From Osmia lignaria lignaria (Eukaryota > Arthropoda > Insecta > Hymenoptera > Megachilidae), in the NCBI RefSeq assembly GCF_051020975.1, contig NW_027478166.1, positions 11,595,501 through 11,659,500 on the forward strand: a stretch of 64,000 nt of DNA. The letters run 5' to 3'. Of the stretch, positions 47,157 to 61,002 are shown one piece after another. Positions within the stretch are counted from its first letter, which is position 1. The number at the start of each line of letters is the position of its first letter. The notes beneath the pieces were generated by a model. That model was not told the DNA's origin and ran no database searches. It saw only the letters and a list, made by a program, of their open reading frames with translations. A program made the position numbers and the translations under genes.

Positions 47157-50100
47157 TCAGATGCGTAGTTCTCGAGATATATCAAGATATTTAAAAGTTC
47201 CGAAGCCGCACCAACATAATAGAGATACAGAAACACCGTGGCCCCTTTCTTTGAGATAACTCTGCACTAGTGCGAGCTGCAAATGCCACTTCCAGCTTAG
47301 CTGTGCAGAGGAAGAACAACAAGAAGAAGAAATATCTCGAAATATGTCCGTCAGGCCAGTTCCTTTGAGCTGAATCTGCAAATATCTCGGAAACGAAGCG
47401 AGCTATGGCAAAATGTTAAGAGACGTTTTTTGTAGAGAATTATGTTTCCTACAATTTATGTTCTATGATATTTTTTGATCAGAAGCGTAGTTTTCGAGAT
47501 ATATCGAGATATTTAAAAGTTCCGAAGCCGCACCAACATAATAGAGATACAGAAACACCGTGGCCCCTTTCTTTGAGATAACTCTGCACTATTGCGAGCT
47601 GCAAATGCCACTTCCAGCTTAGCTGTGCAGAGGAAGAACAACAAGAAGAAGAAATATCTCGAAATATGTCCGTCAGGCCAGTTCCTTTGAGCTGAATCTG
47701 CAAATATCTCGGAAACGAAGCGAGCTATGGCAAAATGTTAAGAGACGTTTTTTGTAGAGAATTATGTTTCCTACAATTTATGTTCTATGATATTTTTTGA
47801 TCAGAAGCGTAGTTCTCGAGATATATCGAGATATTTAAAAGTTCCGAAGCCGCACCAACATAATAGGGATACAGAAACACCGTGGCCCCTTTCTTTGAGA
47901 TAACTCTGCACTAGTTCGAGCCGCAAATGCCACTTCCAGCTTAGCTGTGCAGAAGAAGAACAACAAGAAGAAGAAATATCTCGAAATATGTCCGTCAGGC
48001 CCCTTCCCTTGAGATAAATCTGCGAATATCTCGGAAACGAAGCGAGCTATGGCAAAATGTTAACAGACCTTTTTTGTAGAGAATTAAGTTTCCTACTTTT
48101 TATGTTCTATGATATTTTTTGATCAGATGCGTAGTTCTCGAGATATATCAAGATATTTAAAAGTTCCGAAGCCGCACCAACATAATAGAGATACAGAAAC
48201 ACCGTGGCCCCTTTCTTTGAGATAACTCTGCACTATTGCGAGCTGCAAATGCCACTTCCAGCTTAGCTGTGCAGAAGAAGAACAACAAGAAGAAGAAATA
48301 TCTCGAAATATGTCCGTCAGGCCCCTTCCCTTGAGATAAATCTGCAAATATCTCGGAAACGAAGCGAGCTATGGCAAAATGTTAAGAGACCTTTTTTGTA
48401 GAGAATTAAGTTTCCTACTTTTTATGTTCGATGATATTTTTTGATCAGATGCGTAGTTCTCGAGATATATCAAGATATTTAAAAGTTCCGAAGCTGCACC
48501 AACATAATAGAGGTACAGAAACACCGTGGCCTCTTTCTTTGAGATAACTCTGCACTATTGCGAGCTGCAAATGCCACTTCCAGCTTAGCTGTGCAGAAGA
48601 AGAACAACAAGAAGAAGAAATATCTCGAAATATGTCCGTCAGGCCACTTCCCTTGAGATAAATCTGCAAATATCTCGGAAACGAAGCGAGCTATGGCAAA
48701 ATGTTAAGAGACCTTTTTTGTAGAGAATTAAGTTTCCTACTTTTTATGTTCTATGATATTTTTTGATCAGAAGCGTAGTTTTCGAGATATATCGAGATAT
48801 TTAAAAGTTCCGAAGCCGCACCAACATAATAGAGATACAGAAACACCGTGGCCCCTTTCTTTGAGATAACGCTGCACTATTGCGAGCTGCAAATGCCACT
48901 TCCAGCTTAGCTGTGCAGAAGAAGAACAACAAGAAGAAGAAATATCTCGAAATATGTCCGTCAGGCCCCTTCCCTTGAGATAAATCTGCAAATATCTCGG
49001 AAACGAAGCGAGCTATGGCAAAATGTTAAGAGACCTTTTTTGTAGAGAATTATGTTTCCTACAATTTATGTTCTATGATATTTTTTGATCAGAAGCGTAA
49101 TTTTCGAGATATATCGAGATATTTAAAAGTTCCGAAGCCGCACCAACATAATAGAGATACAGAAACATCGTGGCCCCTTTCTTTGGGATAACTCTGCACT
49201 ATCGCGAGCTGGAAATGCCACTTCCAGTTTAGCTGTGCAGAAGAAGAACAACAAGAAGAAGAAATATCTCGAAATATGTCCGTCAGGCCACTTCCCTTGA
49301 GATAAATCTGCAAATATCTCGGAAACGAAGCGAGCTATGGCAAAATGTTAAGAGACCTTTTTTGTAGAGAATTAAGTTTCCTACTTTTTATGTTCGATGA
49401 TATTTTTTGATCAGATGCGTAGTTCTCGAGATATATCAAGATATTTAAAAGTTCCGAAGCTGCACCAACATAATAGAGGTACAGAAACACCGTGGCCTCT
49501 TTCTTTGAGATAACTCTGCAGTATTGCGAGCTGCAAATGCCACTTCGAGCTTAGCTGTGCAGAAGAAGAACAACAAGAAGAAGAAATATCTCGAAATATG
49601 TCCGTCAGACCCCTTCCCTTGAGATGTATCTGCAAATAGCTCGGAAACGAAGCGAACTATGGCAAAATGTTAAGAGACCTTTTTTGTAGAGAATTAAGTT
49701 TCCTACTTTTTATGTTCGATGATATTTTTTGATCAGATGCGTAGTTCTCGAGATATATCAAGATATTTAAAAGTTCCGAAGCTGCACCAACATAATAGAG
49801 GTACAGAAACACCGTGGCCTCTTTCTTTGAGATAACTCTGCACTATTGCGAGCTGCAAATGCCGCTTCGAGCTTAGCTGTGCAGAAGAAGAACAACAAGA
49901 AGAAGAAATATCTCGAAATATGTCCGTCAGACCCCTTCCCTTGAGATGAATCTGCAAATATCTCGGAAACGAAGCGAGCTATGGCAAAATGTTAAGAGAC
50001 CTTTTTTGTAGAGAATAATGTTTCCTACAATTTACGTTCTATGATATTTTTTGATCAGAAGCGTAGTTTTCGAGATATATCGAGATATTTAAAAGTTCCG

Positions 50101-51020
50101 TAGCCGCACCAACATAATAGGGATACAGAAACACCGTGGCCCCTTTCTTTGAGATAACTCTGCACTAGTGCGAGCCGCAAATGCCACTTCCAGCTTAGCT
50201 GTGCAGAAGAAGAACAACAAGAAGAAGAAATATCTCGAAATATGTCCGTCAGGCCCCTTCCCTTGAGATAAATCTGCAAATATCTCGGAAACGAAGCGAG
50301 ATATGGCAAAATGTTAAGAGACCTTTTTTGTAGAGAATTAAGTTTTCTACTTTTTATGTTCTATGATATTTTTTGATCAGATGCGTAGTTCTCGAGATAT
50401 ATCAAGATATTTAAAAGTTCCGAAGCCGCACCAACATAATAGAGATACAGAAACACCGTGGCCCCTTTCTTTGAGATAACTCTGCACTATTGCGAGCTGC
50501 AAATGCCACTTCCAGCTTAGCTGTGCAGAACAAGAACAACAAGAAGAAGAAATATCTCGAAATATGTCCGTCAGGCCACTTCCCTTGAGATAAATCTGCA
50601 AATATCTCGGAAACGAAGCGAGCTATGGCAAAATGTTAAGAGACCTTTTTTGTAGAGAATAATGTTTCCTACAATTTACGTTCTATGATATTTTTTGATC
50701 AGAAGCGTAGTTTTCGAGATATATCGAGATATTTAAAAGTTCCGAAGCCGCACCAACATAATAGAGATACAGAAACACCGTGGCCCCTTTCTTTGAGATA
50801 ACTCTGCACTATTGCGACCTGCAAATGCCACTTCCAGCTCAGCTGTGCAGAAGAAGAACAACAAGAAGAAGAAATATCTCGAAATATGTCCGTCAGGCCC
50901 CTTCCCTTGAGATAAATCTGCAAATATCTCGGAAACGAAGCGAGCTATGGCAAAATGTTAAGAGACCTTTTTTGTAGAGAATTAAGTTTCCTACTTTTTA
51001 TGTTCTATGATATTTTTTGA
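47157..51020. repeat. Mixed monomers with a tttatgttcgatg family
   Basis: Twelve monomers occur here without a clear common unit. A recurring type has tttatgttcgatg in its leading spacer plus agaggtacag, and often cttcgagctt (48445, 49411, 49733, and later 51987, 55529, 58427, 60681). Monomers 49411 and 49733 are adjacent near-copies. Monomer 47801 reads atctgcgaatatc, which removes the TTG codon at the start of the minus-strand frame. Monomer 50699 (gcgacctgcaaatg, cagctcagctg) recurs at 55851 and 61969. Confidence 0.75.
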
Positions 51021-53918
51021 TCAGATGCGTAGTTCTCGAGATATATCAAGATATTTAAAAGTTCCGAAACCGCACCAACATAATAGAGATACAGAAACAC
51101 CGTGGCCCCTTTCTTTGAGATAACTCTGCACTATTGCGAGCTGGAAATGCCACTTCCAGTTTAGCTGTGCAGAAGAAGAACAACGAGAAGAAGAAATATC
51201 TCGAAATATGTCCGTTAGGCCCCTTCCCTTGAGATAAATCTGCAAATATCTCGGAAACGAAGCGAGCTATGGCAAAATGTTACGAGACCTTTTTTGTGGA
51301 GAATTAAGTTTCCTACTTTTTATGTTCTATGATATTTTTTGATCAGAAGCGTAGTTTTCGAGATATATCGAGATATTTAAAAGTTCCGAAGCCGCACCAA
51401 CATAATAGAGATACAGAAACACCGTGGCCCCTTTCTTTGAGATAACTCTGCACTAGTGCGAGCCGCAAATGCCACTTCCAGCTTAGCTGTGCAGCAGAAG
51501 AACAACAAGAAGAAGAAATATCTCGAAATATGTCCGTCAGGGCCCTTCCCTTGAGATAAATCTGCAAATATCTCGGAAACGAAGCGAGCTATGGCAAAAT
51601 GTTAGGAGACCTTTTTTGTAGAGAATTAAGTTTCCTACTTTTTATGTTCTATGACATTTTTTGATCAGATGCGTAGTTCTCGAGATATATCAAGATATTT
51701 AAAAGTTCCGAAGCCGCACCAACATAATAGAGATACAGAAACACCGTGTCCCCTTTCTTTAAGATAACTCTGCACTATTGCGAGCTGCAAATGCCACTTC
51801 CAGCTTAGCTGTGCAGAGGAAGAACAACAAGAAGAAGAAATATCTCGAAATATGTCCGTCAGGCCAGTTCCTTTGAGCTGAATCTGCAAATATCTCGGAA
51901 ACGAAGCGAGCTATGGCAAAATGTTAAGAGACCTTTTTTGTAGAGAATTAAGTTTCCTACTTTTTATGTTCGATGATATTTTTTGATCAGATGCGTAGTT
52001 CTCGAGATATATCAAGATATTTAAAAGTTCCGAAGCTGCACCAACATAATAGAGGTACAGAAACACCGTGGCCTCTTTCTTTGAGATAACTCTGCACTAT
52101 TGCGAGCTGCAAATGTCGCTTCGAGCTTAGCTGTGCAGAAGAAGAACAACAAGAAGAAGAAATATCTCGAAATATGTCCGTCAGGCCCCTTCCATTGAGA
52201 TAAATCTGCAAATATCTCGGAAACGAAGCGAGCTATGGCAAAATGTTAAGAGACCTTTTTTGTAGAGAGTTATGTTTCCTACAATTTATGTTCTATGATG
52301 TTTTTTGATCAGATGCGTAGTTCTCGAGATATATCAAGATATTTAAAAGTTCCGAAGCCACACCAACATAATAGAGATACAGAAACACCGTGGCCCCTTT
52401 CTTTGAGATAACTCTGCACTATTGCGAGCTGTAAATGCCACTTCCAGCTTAGCTGTGCAGAAGAAGAACAACAAGAAGAAGAAATATCTCGAAATATGTC
52501 CGTCAGGCCCCTTCCCTTGAGATAAATCTGCAAATATCTCGGAAACGAAGCGAGCTATGGCAAAATGTTAAGAGACCTTTTTTGTAGAGAATTATGTTTC
52601 CTACTTTTTATGTTCTATGATATTTTCTGATCACAAGCGTAGTTTTCGAGATATATCGAGATATTTAAAAGTTCCGAAGCCGCACCAACATAATAGAGAT
52701 ACAGAAACACCGTGGCCCCTTTCTTTGAGATAACTCTGCACTATTGCGAGCTGGAAATGCCACTTCCAGTTTAGCTGTGCAGAAGAAGAACAACAAGAAG
52801 AAGAAATATCTCGAAATATGTCCGTTAGGCCCCTTCCCTTGAGATAAATCTGCAAATATCTCGGAAACGAAGCGAGCTATGGCAAAATGTTAAGAGACCT
52901 TTTTTGTAGAGAATTAAGTTTCCTACTTTTTATGTTCTATGATATTTTTTGATCAGAAGCGTAGTTTTCGAGATATATCGAGATATTTAAAAGTTCCGAA
53001 GCCGCACCAACATAATAGAGATACAGAAACACCGTGGCCCCTTTCTTTGAGATAACTCTGCACTAGTGAGGGCCGCAAATGCCACTTCCAGCTTAGCTGT
53101 GCAGATGAAGAACAACAAGAAGAAGAAATATCTCGAAATATGTCCGTCAGGCCCCTTCCCTTGAGATAAATCTGCAAATATCTCGGAAACGAAGCGAGCT
53201 ATGGCAAAATGTTAAGAGACCTTTTTTGTAGAGAATTAAGTTTCCTACTTTTTATGTTCTATGATATTTTTTGATCAGATGCGTAGTTCTCGAGATATAT
53301 CAAGATATTTAGAAGTTCCGAAGCCGCACCAACATAATAGAGATACAGAAACACCGTGGCCCCTTTCTTTGAGATAACTCTGCACTATTGCGAGCTGCAA
53401 ATGCCACTTCCAGCTTAGCTGTGCAGAGGAAGAACAACAAGAAGAAGAAATATCTCGAAATATGTCCGTCAGGCCAGTTCCTTTGAGCTGAATCTGCAAA
53501 TATCTCGGAAACGAAGCGAGCTATGGCAAAATGTTAGGAGACGTTTTTTGTAGAGAATTATGTTTCCTACAATTTATGTTCTATGATATTTTTTGATCAG
53601 AAGCGTAGTTTTCGAGATATATCGAGATATTTAAAAGTTCCGAAGCCGCACCAACATAATAGGGATACAGAAACACCGTGGCCCCTTTCTTTGAGATAAC
53701 TCTGCACTAGTGCCAGCCGCAAATGCCACTTCCAGCTTAGCTGTGCAGAAGAAGAACAACAAGAAGAAGAAATATCTCGAAATATGTCCGTCAGGCCCCT
53801 TCCCTTGAGATAAATCTGCAAATATCTCGGAAACGAAGCGAGCTATGGCAAAATGTTAAGAGACCTTTTTTGTAGAGAATTAAGTTTCCTACTTTTTATG
53901 TTCTATGATATTTTTTGA
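51021..53918. repeat. Nine-monomer unit, copy 1
   Basis: Diagnostic monomers in order are: gaacaacgagaag (51021), gtgcagcagaag (51343), tttaagataac after a tgacatttttt spacer (51665), ttcgatg type (51987), gaagccacacc (52309), tgatcacaagcg (52631), cactagtgagggccgc (52953), tttagaagttcc (53275) and tagggatacag (53597). The first returns at 53919, 2898 bp (nine monomers) downstream. Confidence 0.83.
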
Positions 53919-55528
53919 TCAGATGCGTAGTTCTCGAGATATATCAAGATATTTAAAAGTTCCGAAACCGCACCAACATAATAGAGATACAGAAACACCG
54001 TGGCCCCTTTCTTTGAGATAACTCTGCACTATTGCGAGCTGGAAATGCCACTTCCAGTTTAGCTGTGCAGAAGAAGAACAACGAGAAGAAGAAATATCTC
54101 GAAATATGTCCGTTAGGCCCCTTCCCTTGAGATAAATCTGCAAATATCTCGGAAACGAAGCGAGCTATGGCAAAATGTTACGAGACCTTTTTTGTAGAGA
54201 ATTAAGTTTCCTACTTTTTATGTTCTATGATATTTTTTGATCAGAAGCGTAGTTTTCGAGATATATCGAGATATTTAAAAGTTCCGAAGCCGCACCAACA
54301 TAATAGAGATACAGAAACACCGTGGCCCCTTTCTTTGAGATAACTCTGCACTAGTGCGAGCCGCAAATGCCACTTCCAGCTTAGCTGTGCAGCAGAAGAA
54401 CAACAAGAAGAAGAAATATCTCGAAATATGTCCGTCAGGGCCCTTCCCTTGAGATAAATCTGCAAATATCTCGGAAACGAAGCGAGCTATGGCAAAATGT
54501 TAGGAGACCTTTTTTGTAGAGAATTAAGTTTCCTACTTTTTATGTTCTATGACATTTTTTGATCAGATGCGTAGTTCTCGAGATATATCAAGATATTTAA
54601 AAGTTCCGAAGCCGCACCAACATAATAGAGATACAGAAACACCGTGGCCCCTTTGTTTAAGATAACTCTGCACTATTGCGAGCTGCAAATGCCACTTCCA
54701 GCTTAGCTGTGCAGAGGAAGAACAACAAGAAGAAGAAATATCTCGAAATATGTCCGTCAGGCCCCTTCCCTTGAGATAAATCTGCAAATATCTCGGAAAC
54801 GAAGCGAGCTATGGCAAAATGTTAAGAGACCTTTTTTGTAGAGAATTATGTTTCCTACTTTTTATGTTCTATGATATTTTCTGATCACAAGCGTAGTTTT
54901 CGAGATATATCGAGATATTTAAAAGTTCCGAAGCCGCACCAACATAATAGAGATACAGAAACACCGTGGCCCCTTTCTTTGAGATAACTCTGCACTATTG
55001 CGAGCTGGAAATGCCACTTCCAGTTTAGCTTTGCAGAAGAAGAACAACAAGAAGAAGAAATATCTCGAAATATGTCCGTTAGGCCCCTTCCCTTGAGATA
55101 AATCTGCAAATATCTCGGAAACGAAGCGAGCTATGGCAAAATGTTAAGAGACCTTTTTTGTAGAGAATTAAGTTTCCTACTTTTTATGTTCTATGATATT
55201 TTTTGATCAGAAGCGTAGTTTTCGAGATATATCGAGATATTTAAAAGTTCCGAAGCCGCACCAACATAATAGAGATACAGAAACACCGTGGCCCCTTTCT
55301 TTGAGATAACTCTGCACTAGTGAGGGCCGCAAATGCCACTTCCAGCTTAGCTGTGCAGATGAAGAACAACAAGAAGAAGAAATATCTCGAAATATGTCCG
55401 TCAGGCCCCTTCCCTTGAGATAAATCTGCAAATATCTCGGAAACGAAGCGAGCTATGGCAAAATGTTAAGAGACCTTTTTTGTAGAGAATTAAGTTTCCT
55501 ACTTTTTATGTTCGATGATATTTTTTGA
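53919..55528. repeat. Nine-monomer unit, copy 2 (5 monomers, shortened)
   Basis: Monomers 53919 and 54241 match 51021 and 51343. Monomer 54563 is chimeric: left part like 51665 (tgacattttttg, tttaagataac, gcagaggaag), and right part like 52309 (ggccccttccc, then a spacer with ttttctgatcacaag). The switch is between about 54717 and 54764 and removes two monomers. Monomers 54885 and 55207 then match 52631 and 52953. Confidence 0.84.
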
Positions 55529-57782
55529 TCAGATGCGTAGTTCTCGAGATATATCATGATATTTAAAAGTTCCGAAGCTGCACCAACATAATAGAGGTAC
55601 AGAAACACCGTGGCCTCTTTCTTTGAGATAACTCTGCACTATTGCGAGCTGCAAATGCCGCTTCGAGCTTAGCTGTGCAGAAGAAGAACAACAAGAAGAA
55701 GAAATATCTCGAAATATGTCCGTCAGACCCCTTCCCTTGAGATGAATCTGCAAATATCTCGGAAACGAAGCGAGCTATGGCAAAATGTTAAGAGACCTTT
55801 TTTGTAGAGAATAACGTTTCCTACAATTTACGTTCTATGATATTTTTTGATCAGAAGCGTAGTTTTCGAGATATATCGAGATATTTAAAAGTTCCGAAGC
55901 CGCACCAACATAATAGAGATACAGAAACACCGTGGCCCCTTTCTTTGAGATAACTCTGCACTATTGCGACCTGCAAATGCCACTTCCAGCTCAGCTGTGC
56001 AGAAGAAGAACAACAAGAAGAAGAAATATCTCGAAATATGTCCGTCAGGCCCCTTCCCTTGAGATAAATCTGCAAATATCTCGGAAACGAAGCGAGCTAT
56101 GGCAAAATGTTAAGAGACCTTTTTTGTAGAGAATGAAGTTTCCTACTTTTTATGTTCTATGATATTTTTTGATCAGATGCGTAGTTCTCGAGATATATCA
56201 AGATATTTAAAAGTTCCGAAACCGCACCAACATAATAGAGATACAGAAACACCGTGGCCCCTTTCTTTGAGATAACTCTGCACTATTGCGAGCTGGAAAT
56301 GCCACTTCCAGTTTAGCTGTGCAGAAGAAGAACAACAAGAAGAAGAAATATCTCGAAATATGTCCGTTAGGCCCCTTCCCTTGAGATAAATCTGCAAATA
56401 TCTCGGAAACGAAGCGAGCTATGGCAAAATGTTAAGAGACCTTTTTTGTAGAGAATTAAGTTTTCTACTTTTTATGTTCTATGATATTTTTTGATCAGAA
56501 GCGTAGTTTTCGAGATATATCGAGATATTTAAAAGTTCCGAAGCCGCACCAACGTAATAGAGATACAGAAACACCGTGGCCCCTTTCTTTGAGATAACTC
56601 TGCACTATTGCGAGCTGCAAATGCCACTTCCAGCTTAGCTGTGCAGAGGAAGAACAACAAGAAGAAGAAATATCTCGAAATATGTCCGTCAGGCCAGTTC
56701 CTTTGAGCTGAATCTGCAAATATCTCGGAAACGAAGCGAGCTATGGCAAAATGTTAAGAGACCTTTTTTGTAGAGAATTAAGTTTCCTACAATTTATGTT
56801 CTATGATGTTTTTTGATCAGATGCGTAGTTCTCGAGATATATCAAGATATTTAAAAGTTCCGAAGCCACACCAACATAATAGAGATACAGAAACACCGTG
56901 GCCCCTTTCTTTGAGATAACTCTGCACTATTGCGAGCTGTAAATGCCACTTCCAGCTTAGCTGTGCAGAAGAAGAACAACAAGAAGAAGAAATATCTCGA
57001 AATATGTCCGTCAGGCCCCTTCCCTTGAGATAAATCTGCAAATATCTCGGAAACGAAGCGAGCTATGGCAAAATGTTAAGAGACCTTTTTTGTAGAGAAT
57101 TATGTTTCCTACTTTTTATGTTCTATGATATTTTCTGATCACAAGCGTAGTTTTCGAGATATATCGAGATATTTAAAAGTTCCGAAGCCGCACCAACATA
57201 ATAGAGATACAGAAACACCGTGGCCCCTTTCTTTGAGATAACTCTGCACTATTGCGAGCTGCAAATGCCACTTCCAGCTTAGCTGTGCAGAGGAAGAACA
57301 ACAAGAGGAAGGCGTATCTCGAAATATGTCCGTCAGGCCCGTTCCTTTGAGCTGAATCTGCAAATATCTCGGAAACGAAGCGAGCTATGGCAAAATGTTA
57401 AGATACGTTTTTTGTAGAGAATTATGTTTCCTACAATTTATGTTCTATGATATTTTTTGATCAGAAGCGTAGTTCTCGAGATATATCAAGATATTTAAAA
57501 GTTCCGAAGCCGCACCAACATAATAGAGATACAGAAACACCGTGGCCCCTTTCTTTGAGATAACTCTGCACTATTGCGAGCTGGAAATGCCACTTCCAGT
57601 TTAGCTGTGCAGAAGAAGAACAACAAGAAGAAGAAATATCTCGAAATATGTCCGTTAGGCCCCTTCCCTTGAGATAAATCTGCAAATATCTCGGAAACCA
57701 AGCGAGCTATGGCAAAATGTTAAGAGACCTTTTTTGTAGAGAATTATGTTTCCTACAATTTATGTTCTATGATATTTTTTGA
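55529..57782. repeat. Seven-monomer block partly repeated at 61969
   Basis: After a ttcgatg-type monomer (55529), rare spacer and body changes follow: gagaataacgtttcc before 55851, gagaatgaagtttcc before 56173, caacgtaatag in 56495, gaagccacacc in 56817, and gaggaaggcgtatctc with gttaagatacg in 57139. Most of these return in the same order at 61969-63256. Confidence 0.8.
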
Positions 57783-60036
57783 TCAGATGCGTAGTTCTCG
57801 AGATATATCAAGATATTTAAAAGTTCTGAAGCCGCACCAACATAATAGAGATACAGAAACACCGTGGCCCCTCTCTTTGAGATAACCCTGCACTATTGCG
57901 AGCTGTAAATGCCACTTCCAGCTTAGCTGTGCAGAAGAAGAACAACAAGAAGAAGAAATATCTCGAAATATGTCCGTCAGGCCCCTTCCCTTGAGATGAA
58001 TCTGCAAATATCTCGGAAACGAAGCGAGCTATGGCAAAATGTTTAGAGACCTTTCTTGTAGAGAATCAAGTTTCCTACTTTTTATGTAGTATGATATTTT
58101 TTGATCAGATGCGTAGTTCTCGAGATATATCAAGATATTTAAAAGTTCCGAAGCCGCACCAACATAATAGAGATACAGAAACACCGTGGCCCCTTTCTTT
58201 GGGATAACTCTGCACTATTGCGAGCTGCAAATGCCACTTCCAGCTTAGCTGTGCAGAAGAAGAACAACAAGAAGAAGAAATATCTCGAAATATGTCCGTC
58301 AGGCCACTTCCCTTGAGATAAATCTGCAAATATCTCGGAAACGAAGCGAGCTATGGCAAAATGTTAAGAGACCTTTTTTGTAGAGAATTAAGTTTCCTAC
58401 TTTTTATGTTCGATGATATTTTTTGATCAGATGCGTAGTTCTCGAGATATATCAAGATATTTAAAAGTTCCGAAGCAGCACCAACATAATAGAGGTACAG
58501 AAACACCGTGGCCTCTTTCTTTGAGATAACTCTGCACTATTGCGAGCTGCAAATGCCGCTTCGAGCTTAGCTGTGCAGAAGAAGAACAACAAGAAGAAGA
58601 AATATCTCGAAATATGTCCGTCAGACCCCTTCCCTTGAGATGAATCTGCAAATATCTCGGAAACGAAACGAGCTATGGCAAAATGTTAAGAGACCTTTTT
58701 TGTAGAGAATAATGTTTCCTACAATTTACGCTCTATGATATTTTTTGATCAGAAGCGTAGTTTTCGAGATATATCGAGATATTTAAAAGTTCCGAAGCCG
58801 CACCAACATAATAGAGATACAGAAACACCGTGGCCCCTTTCTTTGAGATAACTGTGCACTAGTGCGAGCCGCAAATGCCACTTCCAGCTTAGCTGTGCAG
58901 AAAAAGAACAACAAGAAGAAGAAATATCTCGAAATATGTCCGTCAGGCCCCTTCCCTTGAGATATATCTGCAAATATCTCGGAAACGAAGCGAGCTATGG
59001 CAAAATGTTAAGAGACCGTTTTTGTAGAGAATTAAGTTTCCTACTTTTTATGTTCTATGATATTTTTTGATCAGACGCGTAGTTCTCGAGATATATCAAG
59101 ATATTTAAAAGTTCCGAAGCCGCACCAACATAATAGAGATACAGAAACACCGTGGCCCCTTTCTTTGAGATAACTCTGCACTATTGCGAGCCGCTAATGC
59201 CACTTCCAGCTTAGCTGTGCAGAAGAAGAACAACAAGAAGAAGAAATATCTCGAAATATGTCCGTCGGGCCCCTTCCCTTGAGATAAATCTGCAAATATC
59301 TCGGAAACGAAGAGAGCTATGGCAAAATGTTAAGAGACCTTTTTTGTAGAGAATTAAGTTTCCTACTTTTCATGTTCTATGATATTTTTTGATCAGATGC
59401 GTAGTTCTCGAGATATATCAAGATATTTAAAAGTTCCGAAGCCGCACCAACATAATAGAGATACAGAAACACCGTGGCCCCGATCTTTGAGATAACTCTG
59501 CTCTATTGCGAGCTGTAAATGCCACTTCCAGCTTAGCTGTGCAGAAGAAGAAGAACAAGAAGAAGAAATATCTCGAAATATGTCCGTCAGGCCCCTTCCC
59601 TTGAGATATGTCTGCAAATATCTCGGAAACGAAGCGAGCTATGGCAAAATGTTAAGAGACCTTTTTTGTAGAGAATTATCTTTCCTACAATTTATGTTCT
59701 ATGATATTTTTTGATCAGAAGCGTAGTTTTCGAGATATATCGAGATATTTAAAAGTTCCGAAGCCGCACCAACATAATAGAGATACAGAAACACCGTGGC
59801 CCCTTTCTTTGAGATAACTCTGCACTATTGCGAGCTGGAAATGCCACTTCCAGTTTAGCTGTGCAGAAGAAGAACAACAAGAAGAAGAAATATCTCGAAA
59901 TATGTCCGTTAGGCCCCTTCCCTTGAGATAAATCTGCAAATATCTCGGAAACGAAGCGAGCTATGGCAAAATGTTAAGAGACCTTTTTTGTAGAGAATTA
60001 TGTTTCCTACAATTTATGTTCTATGATATTTTTTGA
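57783..60036. repeat. Seven-monomer unit, copy 1
   Basis: Monomers 57783, 58105 and 58427 carry cccctctctttg, ctttgggataac, and gaagcagcacc with cttcgagctt. The spacer after 57783 has gtttagagacctttcttg and tttatgtagtatg. All recur 2254 bp (seven monomers) later. Monomer 59071 reads gccgctaatgcc, which gives TAG in the minus-strand frame. Monomer 59393 has gaagaagaagaacaag, a one-base change in the GAA tract. Confidence 0.82.
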
Positions 60037-61002
60037 TCAGATGCGTAGTTCTCGAGATATATCAAGATATTTAAAAGTTCCGAAGCCGCACCAACATAAT
60101 AGAGATACAGAAACACCGTGGCCCCTCTCTTTGAGATAACTCTGCACTATTGCGAGCTGCAAATGCCACTTCCAGCTTAGCTGTGCAGAAGAAGAACAAC
60201 AAGAAGAAGAAATATCTCGAAATACGTCCGTCAGGCCCCTTCCCTTGAGATAAATCTGCAAATATCTCGGAAACGAAGCGAGCTATGGCAAAATGTTTAG
60301 AGACCTTTCTTGTAGAGAATCAAGTTTCCTACTTTTTATGTAGTATGATATTTTTTGATCAGATGCGTAGTTCTCGAGATATATCAAGATATTTAAAAGT
60401 TCCGAAGCCGCACCAACATAATAGAGATACAGAAACACCGTGGCCCCTTTCTTTGGGATAACTCTGCACTATTGCGAGCTGCAAATGCCACTTCCAGCTT
60501 AGCTGTGCAGAAGAAGAACAACAAGAAGAAGAAATATCTCGAAATATGTCCGTCAGGCCACTTCCCTTGAGATAAATCTGCAAATATCTCGGAAACGAAG
60601 CGAGCTATGGCAAAATGTTAAGAGACCTTTTTTGTAGAGAATTAGGTTTCCTACTTTTTATGTTCGATGATATTTTTTGATCAGATGCGTAGTTCTCGAG
60701 ATATATCAAGATATTTAAAAGTTCCGAAGCAGCACCAACATAACAGAGGTACAGAAACACCGTGGCCTCTTTCTTTGAGATAACTCTGCACTATTGCGAG
60801 CTGCAAATGCCGCTTCGAGCTTAGCTGTGCAGAAGAAGAACAACAAGAAGAAGAAATATCTCGAAATATGTCCGTCAGACCCCTTCCCTTGAGATATATC
60901 TGCAAATATCTCGGAAACGAAGCGAGCTATGGCAAAATGTTAAGAGACCTTTTTTGTAGAGAATTATCTTTCCTACAATTTATGTTCTATGATATTTTTT
61001 GA
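60037..61002. repeat. Seven-monomer unit, copy 2 (3 monomers)
   Basis: Monomers 60037, 60359 and 60681 match 57783, 58105 and 58427, including the tttatgtagtatg spacer and gaagcagcacc. Differences include aatacgtccg near 60222 and gagaattagg near 60640. After 60681 the order departs from copy 1. Confidence 0.82.
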
